Shown here piece after piece: positions 35,324 through 44,017 of a stretch of 64,000 nucleotides of DNA. A program made the position numbers and the translations under genes. The notes beneath the pieces were generated by a model that was not told the DNA's origin, did not search any database, and saw only the letters and a program-made list of their open reading frames with translations. The stretch lies in contig NZ_JACVZV010000015.1 in assembly GCF_014654725.1 (NCBI RefSeq), positions 339,793-403,792 on the forward strand. Direction: 5' to 3'. How positions within the stretch are numbered: position 1 is the stretch's first letter; every line of letters starts with the position of its first letter. The stretch is from Vulcanococcus sp. Clear-D1 (GTDB lineage: Bacteria; Cyanobacteriota; Cyanobacteriia; PCC-6307; Cyanobiaceae).

Positions 35324-36804
35324 CAGGAAGCGCTCCCGGGCAGCTGGGCGGCGGGGAGAAAGAACGTGGGGCGGCGCAAGCCGGAATAGCCCATCAGCAG
35401 GCGCAGCAAGGTGCGGGTGCAGCTAAGGGCGGTGAACAGGCTCAGCAGCAGACCGATGGCCAGGGTGAGTGCAAAACCCTTCACCAGGCCGGTGCCCAGG
35501 GCAAACAGCGCGGCGCAGCTGATCAACCCGGTGACATGGCCATCAAGGATTGACGAGAACGCCAGGGAGAAGCCGGTATCAATCGAGCGGATCAACGTAT
35601 TGCCGCGGCGCAGCTCCTCCTTTACCCGCTCGAAGATCAGCACGTTGGCATCCACGGCGATGCCGATCGAAAGGATGAAGCCGGCGATGCCGGGCAGGGT
35701 GAGGGTGACTGGAATCAGCGCATACAGCGCCAGGTTGAACAGGGCATAGAGCGCCAAGGCCACCACGGCCACAAAGCCCGGCAAGCGATACATCACCACC
35801 ATGAACACCGCCACAAGAGCGAGGCCAAAGAGGCCGGCGGCGAGGCTGCGCTGCACGTTTTCGGCACCCAGAGTGGCGCCAATGGTGCGCTGCTCGATCA
35901 CCTTCACCGGTAGGGGCAGAGAACCACCACGGAGTTGCACCTCCAGATCACGAGCCTCTTCAGCAGTGAAGTTGCCGGTAATGCTGGCGGCACCGCCCGT
36001 GATCCCAGCAGGCTTGAACTCGGGCCCAACGCTCGCCTCACTGATGGAGCGGCCATCGAGCACGATGCCAAGCAGGCGCCCGCTGCCGGCGATGCCCTGG
36101 GTGAGCTCAGCGAACTGACGGCCGCCTTCGGCATTGAAGGCGAGTGTCACATCCCAGCCGCTGCCTGTTTGCTGCTGCTGGCGGCCGGCACTGGTGAGAT
36201 CTTTACCGGTGAGTTGGGCCGGTTCGTAGAGGGCCACGATGCGTTGATTCACCTCAGCCAGGAGCAACTCCAGCTGGTCGGTTTCGCTGCTGCCGGGCGG
36301 CACCTTCACCCCCAGCTGATCGAGGGCCTTGGCCAGTTCTTCGGTTTGGATCGCGGCTGGCTGATCACCAGCAGCCTGCTGCGCGCGGCTCTGGTTGAGC
36401 ACCGCCACTGCCTGCCGTTTGAGCTTGAGCAGACCGCTCATCTCCTGCTCGGTGCCGGTCTTCTGAGCCCGGAACTCCAGCAGCGCCGTGGTGCCGAGCA
36501 CCTTGGCCGCCCGGCTTGGATCCTGCTCACCGGGGAGCTGCAACACCAGCTGGTCATCACCCACGCTCTGCAGGGTGGATTCGGCCACACCCAAACCGTT
36601 GATGCGGCGATCGAGCACGTCCTTCACCGCCTCAAGCTGCTCGCTCTTCACCTGCTTGATGGCACCGGCCGGCAGCACCTGCAGCGTGAGCTGGCTGCCA
36701 CCCCTGAGGTCAAGGCCGAGCTGGAGGGGGAAGCTGGCCAACACGGCCCCAGCCGCAATTGCCAGAGCCAGGATCAGGGCAAACCACCCCTGTTGACGCG
36801 CCAT
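35323..36804 (-). CDS. secD: Protein translocase subunit SecD
   Basis: The 493 residues have an N-terminal TM, the D1 motif LGLDLRGGSQLTL, a large periplasmic P1 region with an inserted Gln/Ala-rich loop (about 120-200), and the six-helix export domain. The export domain includes GFILSIGIAVDANVLIFERVKEELRRG and a helix that can carry protons. It heads the secD-secF-small protein operon. Confidence 0.96.
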   Translation of the reverse strand: MARQQGWFALILALAIAAGAVLASFPLQLGLDLRGGSQLTLQVLPAGAIKQVKSEQLEAVKDVLDRRINGLGVAESTLQSVGDDQLVLQLPGEQDPSRAAKVLGTTALLEFRAQKTGTEQEMSGLLKLKRQAVAVLNQSRAQQAAGDQPAAIQTEELAKALDQLGVKVPPGSSETDQLELLLAEVNQRIVALYEPAQLTGKDLTSAGRQQQQTGSGWDVTLAFNAEGGRQFAELTQGIAGSGRLLGIVLDGRSISEASVGPEFKPAGITGGAASITGNFTAEEARDLEVQLRGGSLPLPVKVIEQRTIGATLGAENVQRSLAAGLFGLALVAVFMVVMYRLPGFVAVVALALYALFNLALYALIPVTLTLPGIAGFILSIGIAVDANVLIFERVKEELRRGNTLIRSIDTGFSLAFSSILDGHVTGLISCAALFALGTGLVKGFALTLAIGLLLSLFTALSCTRTLLRLLMGYSGLRRPTFFLPAAQLPGSAS

Positions 36805-36853
36805 CAGTGTTGCAAGGGTGACAGGGTTGCCAGGCTGACTGGTGTGGAGAGCG

Positions 36854-36880
36854 GCTGAGCGGCATCACGCCGATCTCAGC
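36854..36880 (-). terminator. Bulged stem-loop between pdhB and secD
   Basis: Ten base pairs in two blocks (GCTGAG and CGGC) with a two-base bulge close a five-base loop just downstream of the pdhB stop. No T-run follows, so it is at best a non-classical terminator or an mRNA 3'-end stabiliser. Confidence 0.35.
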
Positions 36881-36887
36881 TCTGATT

Positions 36888-37871
36888 TCAGACCTGGCCG
36901 TTCTTGAGGGCCTTGGCCGCCTCCACGATCTGGTGAGGCTGAATGATCGTGAGGTTCTCGAGGGTGCCGTTGTAGGGCGTCGGGATGTCCTGGGAGGACA
37001 GACGCACCGGCCGGCAATCGAGATCGTCGAAGCACTGCTCGGTGATCAGAGCCATCAGCTCAGCGCCGATGCCGCCGGTCTTCATGCACTCCTCCACGAT
37101 CAACACTTTGTGGGTTTTGCGGATCGAGCGGGAGATGGTCTCCATGTCGAAGGGCTTGAGGCTGATCAGGTCGATCAGCTCCACACTCACGCCGTCTTTC
37201 TCCAGTTGCTCCACCGCCTTGAGGCAGTGGTGGCGCATGCGCGAATAGGTGAGGATCGTCACGTCGGAGCCTTCCTTCACCAGATCCGCCTGATCCAGGG
37301 CACAGGTGTAGTCGCCGGAGGGGATCTCCTCGGAGAGGTTGTAGAGGAGAACGTGCTCGAAGAAGAGCACGGGGTTGTTGTCGCGGATGGCGGCCTTCAT
37401 CAGGCCCTTCGCGTTGGTGGGGGTGCTCACCGCCACGATCTTGATGCCGGGCACCGCGTGGAAGTAGGCCTCGAGGCGCTGGCTGTGCTCAGCACCCAGC
37501 TGACGGCCCACACCGCCTGGACCCCGCACCACGGCGGGGATCGTGAAATTGCCGCCGCTCGTGTAGCGGAGCATCCCCATGTTGTTGGAGATCTGGTTGA
37601 ACGCGAGCAGCAGGAAGCCCATGTTCATGCCCTCCACGATCGGGCGCAGGCCCGTCATCGCAGCGCCCACGGCCATGCCGGTGAAGGCGTTTTCGGCGAT
37701 CGGGGTGTCCAACACCCGCAGTTCGCCGTATTTGTCGTAGAGGTCTTTGGTGACCTTGTAGGAGCCGCCGTACTGGCCCACGTCTTCCCCCATCACGCAC
37801 ACGTGGGGATCGCGAGCCATCTCTTCGTCGATGGCTTCGCGCAGGGCGTTGAACAGCAGGGTCTCAGCCAC
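36888..37871 (-). CDS. pdhB: Pyruvate dehydrogenase E1 component subunit beta
   Basis: This is the beta subunit of the thiamine-diphosphate E1 enzyme that feeds pyruvate carbon into acetyl-CoA. The 327 residues include [16 protein letters not shown] (catalytic Glu region), [20 protein letters not shown] and the transketolase C-terminal [17 protein letters not shown]. As usual in cyanobacteria the alpha subunit gene is elsewhere. Confidence 0.95.
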   Translation of the reverse strand: MAETLLFNALREAIDEEMARDPHVCVMGEDVGQYGGSYKVTKDLYDKYGELRVLDTPIAENAFTGMAVGAAMTGLRPIVEGMNMGFLLLAFNQISNNMGMLRYTSGGNFTIPAVVRGPGGVGRQLGAEHSQRLEAYFHAVPGIKIVAVSTPTNAKGLMKAAIRDNNPVLFFEHVLLYNLSEEIPSGDYTCALDQADLVKEGSDVTILTYSRMRHHCLKAVEQLEKDGVSVELIDLISLKPFDMETISRSIRKTHKVLIVEECMKTGGIGAELMALITEQCFDDLDCRPVRLSSQDIPTPYNGTLENLTIIQPHQIVEAAKALKNGQV

Positions 37872-37918
37872 AGCGGAGCACTCAGTCCGGCTCAGGCCGG
37901 TCGCTGCGCCAACTTATC

Positions 37919-38014
37919 TCAGCCGCCCGCAGCAAAGGTGAGCAGCAGCAGCACCGAGAGCAGCATGCCGGGGGAGAGCAGCAGCACCAGCAGCTGCAGG
38001 TCGTGGGCAGTCAT
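37919..38014 (-). CDS. Very small single-helix membrane protein (31 aa)
   Basis: An ATG-initiated frame of 31 residues starts MTAHDLQLLVLLLSPGMLL and is almost wholly one hydrophobic helix. Such proteins are typical of photosystem or NDH accessory subunits in cyanobacteria, but I cannot match it to a named one. It sits alone between pdhB and the DUF3082 gene, with only a weak GGA 15 bases before the ATG. Chance is possible. Confidence 0.42.
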   Translation of the reverse strand: MTAHDLQLLVLLLSPGMLLSVLLLLTFAAGG

Positions 38015-38040
38015 CGAGCAGCAGGTTCCGCCCGCCCAGG

Positions 38041-38388
38041 CTAGGGAGTTTGCTCCGCTTCGCTCCAACCCGGCATCAAGCTGCGCAGGAACGTGAAAAA
38101 CAGCCCCAAGCCCACGAAAGCAAAGGTGAAGGTGGCCAGGAAGCTCATCCCCACGATCAGCGTCTTCATGAACACCGCGATGCTCTGGGCAAAGCGCACG
38201 TCGTAGTGGGGCGGATGCTCGGCGTAATAGCCCACGATCCGCTGGGCCAGCTGCAGCGCCAGCCAGCCAAAACCAAAGCTGGTGAGCGATCCGCTCAGAA
38301 AGCTGATCGGCCCCTTGCGCTGCCGTTTCGGGCTGCTGGCCTCGCTGGTGCTGTCAGGAGTGGCTTTGGCGACAGGCTTCTCGCTCAC
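38041..38388 (-). CDS. DUF3082 family membrane protein
   Basis: The 115 residues have a basic, disordered N-terminus followed by two membrane helices. The family blocks are KGPISFLSGSLTSFGFGWL, YYAEHPPHYDVRFAQSIAV and IVGMSFLATFTFAFVGLGL. It is a cyanobacterial and plastid-lineage family of unknown function. A GTG start is used, since no ATG lies between the ispE stop and the conserved part. It lies 19 bases after ispE and so probably shares its operon. Confidence 0.78.
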   Translation of the reverse strand: MSEKPVAKATPDSTSEASSPKRQRKGPISFLSGSLTSFGFGWLALQLAQRIVGYYAEHPPHYDVRFAQSIAVFMKTLIVGMSFLATFTFAFVGLGLFFTFLRSLMPGWSEAEQTP

Positions 38389-38407
38389 GGGGTGGCGGGG
38401 TGTGGCG

Positions 38408-39340
38408 TCAGACCAGCGTGGCACCGGAGCCGGTGCAGCGGCAGACCCACGCTTCGAAACCAGCCGCCGTGAGCGCCGGCTGCAGCTGCCGGCGCGCAGC
38501 CTCGGCGCCGGTGGCCTCGGCAAACAGCGCAAACAAGCTCGGCCCCGAGCCGCTCATCGCCACCACCAGAGCATCGCTGGCCTGGCGCAGTAGCGCCAAG
38601 CCTTCGCGCACGCTGGCCACCTCCGGCTCCACCACCCCCTGTAGATCGTTACGCAACGGCGCAAGCGGCCTCTCGCCAGCCAACGCCCCCAGCAGTGGAC
38701 CCTCTCGCAGGGCCTGGCGGCGCTGCTCGAAATCAGCTTCACAGCTCAGATAGAAATCGCCGCGCTGCTCACGGCAGCGGCCATAGGCCCAGGGGGTTGA
38801 GACGCTCGCCTCGGGGTGTTTGATCAGCAGCACGCCCAGGGCTGGCGGCGCCGCCAGCCCCGCCGGCTCCAGCACCTCGCCGCGCCCGAAGCAAAGCTGC
38901 GTGCCGCCATCGATGCAGAACGGCATATCAGAGCCCAGCTGAGCCGCCATCTCCAGCAGTGGCTCACGGCTGAAGCCGCAACCCCACAGGGCATTGAGCC
39001 CCACCAGGGCAGCGGCGCCATCGCTTGAGCCGCCCGCCAGACCCGCGCCGATGGGAATGCGTTTCTCCAGCTCGATCGAAGCCCCCAGCTCCGGCAAACC
39101 CACCCGGGCTTTGAGCAGCTCGGCGGCCTTCACGATCAGGTTGCTGCCATCGGTGGGCAGATCGCTGCGTTGGCAGCTGAGGCTGATGCGGCCATCGGCC
39201 GTGGGCCGCAGGCGCAGCTGATCGGCCAGATCGAGCGTCTGCATGACCATCGCCAGCTCATGGAAGCCATCGGGCCGCAGCCCGAGCACTTCCAGGTGCA
39301 GATTGATTTTGGCGGGGGCGCTGACCAGCAGCTCAGCCAT
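38408..39340 (-). CDS. ispE: 4-diphosphocytidyl-2-C-methyl-D-erythritol kinase
   Basis: IspE phosphorylates CDP-ME in the MEP isoprenoid pathway, feeding carotenoid, phytol and quinone synthesis. This 310-residue GHMP kinase has [11 protein letters not shown] at the N-terminus and the ATP loop [17 protein letters not shown] (about 91-107). [14 protein letters not shown] is the C-terminal motif 3. It starts 9 bases after rsmA. Confidence 0.96.
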   Translation of the reverse strand: MAELLVSAPAKINLHLEVLGLRPDGFHELAMVMQTLDLADQLRLRPTADGRISLSCQRSDLPTDGSNLIVKAAELLKARVGLPELGASIELEKRIPIGAGLAGGSSDGAAALVGLNALWGCGFSREPLLEMAAQLGSDMPFCIDGGTQLCFGRGEVLEPAGLAAPPALGVLLIKHPEASVSTPWAYGRCREQRGDFYLSCEADFEQRRQALREGPLLGALAGERPLAPLRNDLQGVVEPEVASVREGLALLRQASDALVVAMSGSGPSLFALFAEATGAEAARRQLQPALTAAGFEAWVCRCTGSGATLV

Positions 39341-39349
39341 GCGAGGGGT

Positions 39350-40162
39350 TCAGGCGGTGAGCCGATTCAAGCCCGCCGCCAGTGCCACCCAAGCCGCCGG
39401 CGCCACCTCCTGCGGGCGCTGCTCGAGAGCAATCCCTGCTTCAGCGGTGAGGGCCGCCAGCTGGTCGGGCGGTTGCAACCCGGCCAGAGTGTTGCGCAGC
39501 ATTTTGCGGCGCGCTGCAAAACAGCGGCGCAGCAGGCTCTCCACGGTTCGGGCCAGGGCGGGATCCAGTTGCTGATCCACCGGCAACGGATCGATCGCCA
39601 CCACCTCGCTCATCACCTTCGGCGGCGGCTGAAAACAACGGGGCGGCACCAGACACACTGTGCTGCAATGGGCCAACAGCTGCATCCGCACGCTCAGGGC
39701 TGAGTAGGCACTGCTGCCAGGCCGGGCGCGGATGCGCTCGCCAACCTCCTGCTGCATCAACAACACCAGGCGCCGGTAGGGCTGCGCCACCGGGCGATCG
39801 AGCCGCCCCACCAGCCGCTCCAGCAATGGCCCTGTGATGTTGTACGGGATGTTGGCCACCACAATCCCGGCCGCCGGCAGCGGCACCGCGAGCACGTCGC
39901 CCTGGGTGAGCTCGAAGCGCGGATCACCGCCAAAACGCTCCTGCAGCCCCTCCACCAGATCACGGTCGAGTTCCACCGCCCGCACCGCCGCTGCCGGGGA
40001 AGCGAGCAGCTGCTCGGTGAGTGCTCCGCGACCTGGCCCCACCTCCAGCACCGTGTCCTCTGCGCTGAGCTCTGCCGCCAGGAGGATCTGCTGCAACACC
40101 CGCTCATCCTTGAGCCAGTGCTGACCAAAGCGCTTCCGGGTGCGGTGGGCCGCGAAGGTCAT
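39350..40162 (-). CDS. rsmA: 16S rRNA dimethyladenosine transferase
   Basis: RsmA (KsgA) dimethylates A1518 and A1519 in 16S rRNA late in 30S assembly. The 270 residues have RKRFGQHWLKD, SAM motif VLEVGPGRGALTEQL and the catalytic NIPYNIT. The ATG giving MTFAAHRTRKRFGQ is chosen over a longer frame with no homology. It is coupled closely to ispE, a common cyanobacterial order. Confidence 0.96.
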   Translation of the reverse strand: MTFAAHRTRKRFGQHWLKDERVLQQILLAAELSAEDTVLEVGPGRGALTEQLLASPAAAVRAVELDRDLVEGLQERFGGDPRFELTQGDVLAVPLPAAGIVVANIPYNITGPLLERLVGRLDRPVAQPYRRLVLLMQQEVGERIRARPGSSAYSALSVRMQLLAHCSTVCLVPPRCFQPPPKVMSEVVAIDPLPVDQQLDPALARTVESLLRRCFAARRKMLRNTLAGLQPPDQLAALTAEAGIALEQRPQEVAPAAWVALAAGLNRLTA

Positions 40163-40252
40163 CAATCCGTGCGCCACAGGGCCTGCTTCCAGATTGCCCC
40201 CTGGCCGTCCGGCGCCAACGTGATTAAACACAGGAGGATCCAGCTCTCACCC

Positions 40253-40564
40253 ATGCGTCATCCCACTGCTGCTGCCTGGCTCGCCGCGATCCCCTGCGCC
40301 AGCGCCCTTCTCCTCGGCTTCAGCCCTCGGGTGCAGGCCGGATCGATCACCGCCGAATCGATCTGGGACAAAAAGAACGCGATTGAACGGGCCCAGCAAC
40401 AACTGCCCGCGAATGCCACCGTCACCAACACCCACTGCACCGTGGTGAACGTGCGCATCGGCAACTACCGCTACATCTGCACGCTCGACTACACCACCAC
40501 TCCGGCTGCCCCTGCTGCCAGCGGCGCTAGCCCCAGCAGCGGATCCAGCGCACCGGCTCCGTAG
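40253..40564 (+). CDS. Secreted protein of unknown function (103 aa)
   Basis: A signal peptide (about 1-28, cleavage after VQA) precedes a short mature part with two Cys about 17 residues apart. They lie in NTHCTVVNVRIGNYRYICTL and may form a disulfide. The tail is Ala/Pro/Ser-rich. An AGGAGG sits 15 bases before the ATG. The tail-coding part overlaps the opposing yraN gene by 38 bases. Confidence 0.68.
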   Translation: MRHPTAAAWLAAIPCASALLLGFSPRVQAGSITAESIWDKKNAIERAQQQLPANATVTNTHCTVVNVRIGNYRYICTLDYTTTPAAPAASGASPSSGSSAPAP

Positions 40565-40892
40565 CCGGCGGTTGCGGCACCAGGGCCAGCACCAGCTCCA
40601 AGCTGCAGTGCTGATACCGCGGATGGGCGGCGAGCCAGCAATCGAAAGCGCGGCCCAGGCGCACGCGTTTGAGCGCCGTGAAGCTGGCCAGGCCCCAGCC
40701 ATCCACGCCGCACCGGCCACGGCTCTTCACCTCCACCAGCAGCAGGCGCTGCGGCTTGTGCAGCAGTAGATCCAGCTCACCCCAACGGCAGCGCCACTGC
40801 CGCGCCAGCAGCTGCCAGCCGGTGCCCCGCAGGAGGCGCAGGGCGCGTTGTTCGGCCCAATTGCCGCGCCGCTGGCTCGTGCTGATGGCCAT
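40527..40892 (-). CDS. yraN: YraN family endonuclease-like protein (UPF0102)
   Basis: The 121 residues begin MAISTSQRRGNWAEQRAL and have the nuclease-like core CRWGELDLLLHKPQRLLLVEVKSR. This supplies the E, D and EVK residues of the PD-(D/E)XK fold. The family role is uncertain (possible Holliday-junction or RNA-linked nuclease). The ATG at 40892 fits the family start; a longer frame adds non-family residues. Confidence 0.88.
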   Translation of the reverse strand: MAISTSQRRGNWAEQRALRLLRGTGWQLLARQWRCRWGELDLLLHKPQRLLLVEVKSRGRCGVDGWGLASFTALKRVRLGRAFDCWLAAHPRYQHCSLELVLALVPQPPATEPVRWIRCWG

Positions 40893-40936
40893 CGCTGCTG
40901 AGGTGCACTTCAGCTCTGAGCATTCCCCTGGGGGAG

Positions 40937-41167
40937 TCACTCACCGGGCCACTGGCCGCGCAAGGCCCGCAGGCAGTACTTGCAACCACCTGTGGTGACC
41001 AGGTGGCGCTCAGGAGTAATCGAAATCCAGCGCACCGGATGCTCACGGCAGCGGATTTTGATCGGGGTCTTGAAGCTCTTGTAAACGATGGCGCTGTAGT
41101 CGTAGCGATCCCCGAAACGGGAGCGGGCCCGAGCCAGAAAGGTGTCTTGATCGATCGGATTGCCCAT
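40937..41167 (-). CDS. DUF723-like zinc-ribbon protein (76 aa)
   Basis: The protein follows the pattern found in homing-endonuclease-associated modules and small cyanobacterial proteins: FGDRYDYSAIVYKSFKTPIKI, then C-x2-H-type CREHP, then HLVTTGGCKYCLRAL. One zinc site from two Cys/His pairs is likely, and the fold resembles nucleic-acid-binding zinc ribbons. It stands alone without a nuclease domain. A perfect 16-base palindrome lies just upstream of its start. Confidence 0.7.
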   Translation of the reverse strand: MGNPIDQDTFLARARSRFGDRYDYSAIVYKSFKTPIKIRCREHPVRWISITPERHLVTTGGCKYCLRALRGQWPGE

Positions 41168-41203
41168 CGCGAACGCTCGCTGTCCGATTCGGCAACAAGG
41201 GGC

Positions 41204-41219
41204 TGCATCGATCGATGCA
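41204..41219. repeat. Perfect 16-base palindrome in divergent spacer
   Basis: TGCATCGATCGATGCA is a perfect palindrome 36 bases upstream of the DUF723-like gene and 88 bases upstream of the pentapeptide gene. It may be an operator for a dimeric regulator, or a chance expansion of the CGATCG motif that is common in cyanobacteria. Confidence 0.5.
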
Positions 41220-41306
41220 TTGAGCCGGAGATTAAGGGAAGCCTCTCGAGGCATTGGTGGTGATCGCGACAGGCTGCCTAGGGTTGGCCGACCCGATCCC
41301 GATCCG

Positions 41307-41792
41307 ATGGGCCGCCTGCTGCGACCGCTGTTTTCGCTCCTGCTGCTGCCTCTGGCACTGCTGCTGGCGGCCCCAACCGCCCAGGCGGCCATGGATGTGG
41401 CCAAGCAGGTGCTGATCGGCCACGACTTCGCCGGCATGGATCTGCGCGGCGCCACCTTCAACCTCACCAACCTGCGGGAAGCGGATTTCCATGGCTCCGA
41501 CCTGCGCGGCGCCAGCCTGTTTGGGGCCAAGCTCCAGGACGCCAACCTCTCCGGCACCGACCTCACCGACGCCACCCTCGACTCGGCCGTGCTCGACGGC
41601 ACCGATCTGCGCAACGCGGTGCTCGAGAACGCCTTCGCCTTCAACACGCGCTTCAACAATGTGTTGATCGAAGGCGCCGATTTCACCAACGTTCCCTTCC
41701 GCGGTGACGTGCTCAAAACCCTGTGCGCCAGCGCCAGCGGCACCAACCCCGTCACGGGCCGCAACACCCGCGACACCCTCGAGTGCAGCTGA
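41307..41792 (+). CDS. Secreted pentapeptide repeat protein
   Basis: The 161 residues begin with a signal peptide (about 1-27, TAQA). About 16 pentapeptide repeats of the A(D/N)LXX type follow (e.g. ADFHGSDLRGASLFGAKLQDANLSG read as repeats), forming a right-handed quadrilateral beta-helix. The mature protein is probably in the thylakoid lumen or periplasm. Such proteins are common in cyanobacteria and mostly of unknown role. Two Cys lie in the C-terminal cap. Confidence 0.88.
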   Translation: MGRLLRPLFSLLLLPLALLLAAPTAQAAMDVAKQVLIGHDFAGMDLRGATFNLTNLREADFHGSDLRGASLFGAKLQDANLSGTDLTDATLDSAVLDGTDLRNAVLENAFAFNTRFNNVLIEGADFTNVPFRGDVLKTLCASASGTNPVTGRNTRDTLECS

Positions 41793-41805
41793 GGAGAGCC
41801 ACGCC

Positions 41806-42243
41806 ATGAGCTTCGACGCCCGCAGCCTTGAGCGCCTGCAGCAGCTGGGCCGCAGCCTGCCCAAGCCCCTACCCAAGCCGGAAGCGGAGCCAGCACCTGC
41901 CCCCGCTAGCCAACAACGCCATCGGGTGGAAACGGAAACCGACCCCCAGGCCCTGTTCCGCGAGCTGATGCAGGTGAGCCCCGATGGCAGCGTTCCGCCC
42001 CACCTGATGGACCGGCTGCGCCAGGCGGAAGCCGATCAGCAGCGCCAGCGCCAGGCCGAGCAACGACAGGCCATCCAACGGCAGAGCTCGCCGGGGCCCA
42101 CCACTGCATCAGGCCTGCAGCCGCGGGGCGCCAGCAACGAACTGCGCCCCAATCGCCAGCGCCGCTCTCCCGCCAACAGCGAGGAACTGGAGCTCTACAC
42201 CGCCTTCCAGCAACTGCTGCTGGAAGGCGACGAGGAGGACTGA
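41806..42243 (+). CDS. Hypothetical protein, Gln/Pro-rich (145 aa)
   Basis: The protein begins MSFDARSLERLQQLGRSLP, and most of it is Gln/Arg/Pro-rich and low in hydrophobics, so mainly disordered. Short conserved-looking helices are DPQALFRELMQVSPDG and the C-terminal [26 protein letters not shown] site precedes the ATG. It follows the pentapeptide gene by 13 bases and is probably cotranscribed. No known domain. Confidence 0.65.
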   Translation: MSFDARSLERLQQLGRSLPKPLPKPEAEPAPAPASQQRHRVETETDPQALFRELMQVSPDGSVPPHLMDRLRQAEADQQRQRQAEQRQAIQRQSSPGPTTASGLQPRGASNELRPNRQRRSPANSEELELYTAFQQLLLEGDEED

Positions 42244-42259
42244 ACGACAACACCAGATC

Positions 42260-42273
42260 AGTACAGATGAACT
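42260..42273 (+). promoter_or_regulatory. LexA-type (SOS) box upstream of umuDC
   Basis: AGTACAGATGAACT matches the cyanobacterial LexA consensus RGTACNNNDGTWCB at all fixed positions but one (A for T at position 11). It ends 15 bases before the umuD GTG, a position suited to repression. The motif is seen; LexA binding is inferred. Confidence 0.62.
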
Positions 42274-42288
42274 AGCCTGCGCGGGAGC

Positions 42289-42744
42289 GTGCCCGGGCGG
42301 TCTGTGTCACTCCTGCTGATCGGCGGCCTGCGCGGCCAGCGGCCCAGCCTGCGGCTGCCCCTGGCCGCCAGCACCGTGGCGGCGGGCTTTCCCAGCCCCG
42401 CCGACGACTACATCGATGTGGGCATCGACCTCAACGAGGCCCTGATCCGCCACCCGAGCAGCACCTTTTTCCTGCGGGTGAGCGGCGATTCGATGATCGA
42501 CGCCGGCATCCAGCACGGTGATCTGCTGGTGGTGGACCGCAGCCTGGAGCCCCGGCCCGGCCTGATCGTGGTGGCGGTGCTCGATGGCGCCTTCACCCTC
42601 AAACGCCTGGTGCGCTGCCACGGCCGGCTGCGGCTGGAGGCGGCCAACAGCGCCTATCCGCCCCTGGAGCTCCATCAATGCGGTGACGTGCAGATCTGGG
42701 GCGTGGCGATCCACGTGATCCATGCCCTCACGCGCCATGGCTGA
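42289..42744 (+). CDS. umuD: UmuD-like S24 autopeptidase
   Basis: UmuD cleaves itself after DNA damage and joins UmuC to form polymerase V. The 151 residues contain AAGFPSPADDY (Ala-Gly cleavage site), SGDSMIDAGIQ with the nucleophilic Ser, and FTLKRLV with the catalytic Lys. It has no LexA-like DNA-binding domain. The GTG start is the only one upstream of the cleavage region. It overlaps umuC by 8 bases. Confidence 0.92.
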   Translation: MPGRSVSLLLIGGLRGQRPSLRLPLAASTVAAGFPSPADDYIDVGIDLNEALIRHPSSTFFLRVSGDSMIDAGIQHGDLLVVDRSLEPRPGLIVVAVLDGAFTLKRLVRCHGRLRLEAANSAYPPLELHQCGDVQIWGVAIHVIHALTRHG

Positions 42745-44014
42745 TGTGCTGGCGCTGATCGACGCCAACAACTTCTACGCCGCCTGCGAGCAGGCCTTCG
42801 ATCCGGCCCTGATCGGCCGGCCGGTGGTAGTGCTCTCCAACAACGACGGCTGCGTGGTGTCACGCAGCAGCGAAGCGCGGCAGCTGGGCATCGGCATGGG
42901 CAAGCCCTATTTCCAGATTGCGGCGCAACTGGCCCAACACGGCGTGGTGGTGCGCAGCTCCAACTACGCCCTCTACGGCGACATGAGCCAACGGCTGATG
43001 AGCAGCCTCGAGCCGTTTGTGGCGGAGCTGGAGGTGTATTCCATCGATGAAGCCTTCGCGCGGCTGCCGCGCCCGCGCCACGGCGACCTCAGCGCCTGGG
43101 CAGGGGAGCTGCGCAGCCGCATCCGTCACAACCTGGGCCTGCCGATCGCCATCGGCCTGGCCTCCAGCAAGGTGCTGGCCAAACTCGCCAACCGCATCGC
43201 CAAGGGGGATCGCCGCCATGCGGGCGTGTTCGATCTAGGCCGCGAAGCCAACCCCGATCCCTGGCTGGAGCTCACCCCCGTGGAGGAGATCTGGGGTGTG
43301 GGCCGCCAGCTGGGCCGCTGGTGCCGGCTGCGGGGCATCGCCAATGCCCGGCAGCTGCGCGACATGGCCAGTGGCGAGCTGCGGGCCAAGGCGGGGGTGG
43401 TGGGGCTCAGGCTGCAGCTGGAGCTGCAGGGGGTGAGCTGCCTGCCCCTGGAGCACGGCCCCTCAGCCAAGCGGGAAACCTGCGTGAGCCGCAGCTTCAG
43501 CCGCCCGATCACCGATGCCGGCGAGCTGCGCCAAGCCATGGCCACCTACGTGGTGCGAGCCGCCGAGAAACTGCGCCGCCAGCAGCAGTGCAGCGGCCGG
43601 CTCACCGTGTTCGCCCGCACCAGCCCCTTCAGCCCCGGCTTCTACAGCCAGGCCGCCGGCACCACCCTGCCCGTGGCCAGCAACGACACGGCCGTGCTGC
43701 TGCAGGCAGCCCTGCCCCTGGTGACGCGGATCTACCGGCCCCACAAGCGCTTTGCCAAAGCCGGGGTGCTGCTGCAAGACCTGCAGAGCCAGGAGCAGCT
43801 GCAACACCATCTGCTGGCACCGCTGCCGGAGGCGGAACAACAGCGGCGCGCGGCCCTGATGCAGCGCATCGATGGCCTCAACCGCCGTTACGGGCAAGGC
43901 ACGGTGCAGTGGGCCGCCTGCGGGCTGACGCCCGGTTGGATGATGCGGCGCGAGCAGCTGTCGCGCGCGTCCACCACCCGACTGGCCGATCTGCCCACGG
44001 CCTGGGCCCGCTGA
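42737..44014 (+). CDS. umuC: DNA polymerase V catalytic subunit UmuC (Y family)
   Basis: This 425-residue translesion polymerase has the Y-family motifs LIDANNFYAACEQAF (catalytic Asp), VVLSNNDGCVVSRS and YSIDEAFARL (second acidic pair). GLPIAIGLASSKVLAKLANRIAK follows, and the C-terminal little-finger region is present. The ATG at 42737 gives the family start MADVLALIDA; one 15 bases upstream is possible. It forms an operon with umuD. Confidence 0.94.
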   Translation: MADVLALIDANNFYAACEQAFDPALIGRPVVVLSNNDGCVVSRSSEARQLGIGMGKPYFQIAAQLAQHGVVVRSSNYALYGDMSQRLMSSLEPFVAELEVYSIDEAFARLPRPRHGDLSAWAGELRSRIRHNLGLPIAIGLASSKVLAKLANRIAKGDRRHAGVFDLGREANPDPWLELTPVEEIWGVGRQLGRWCRLRGIANARQLRDMASGELRAKAGVVGLRLQLELQGVSCLPLEHGPSAKRETCVSRSFSRPITDAGELRQAMATYVVRAAEKLRRQQQCSGRLTVFARTSPFSPGFYSQAAGTTLPVASNDTAVLLQAALPLVTRIYRPHKRFAKAGVLLQDLQSQEQLQHHLLAPLPEAEQQRRAALMQRIDGLNRRYGQGTVQWAACGLTPGWMMRREQLSRASTTRLADLPTAWAR

Positions 44015-44017
44015 GCC

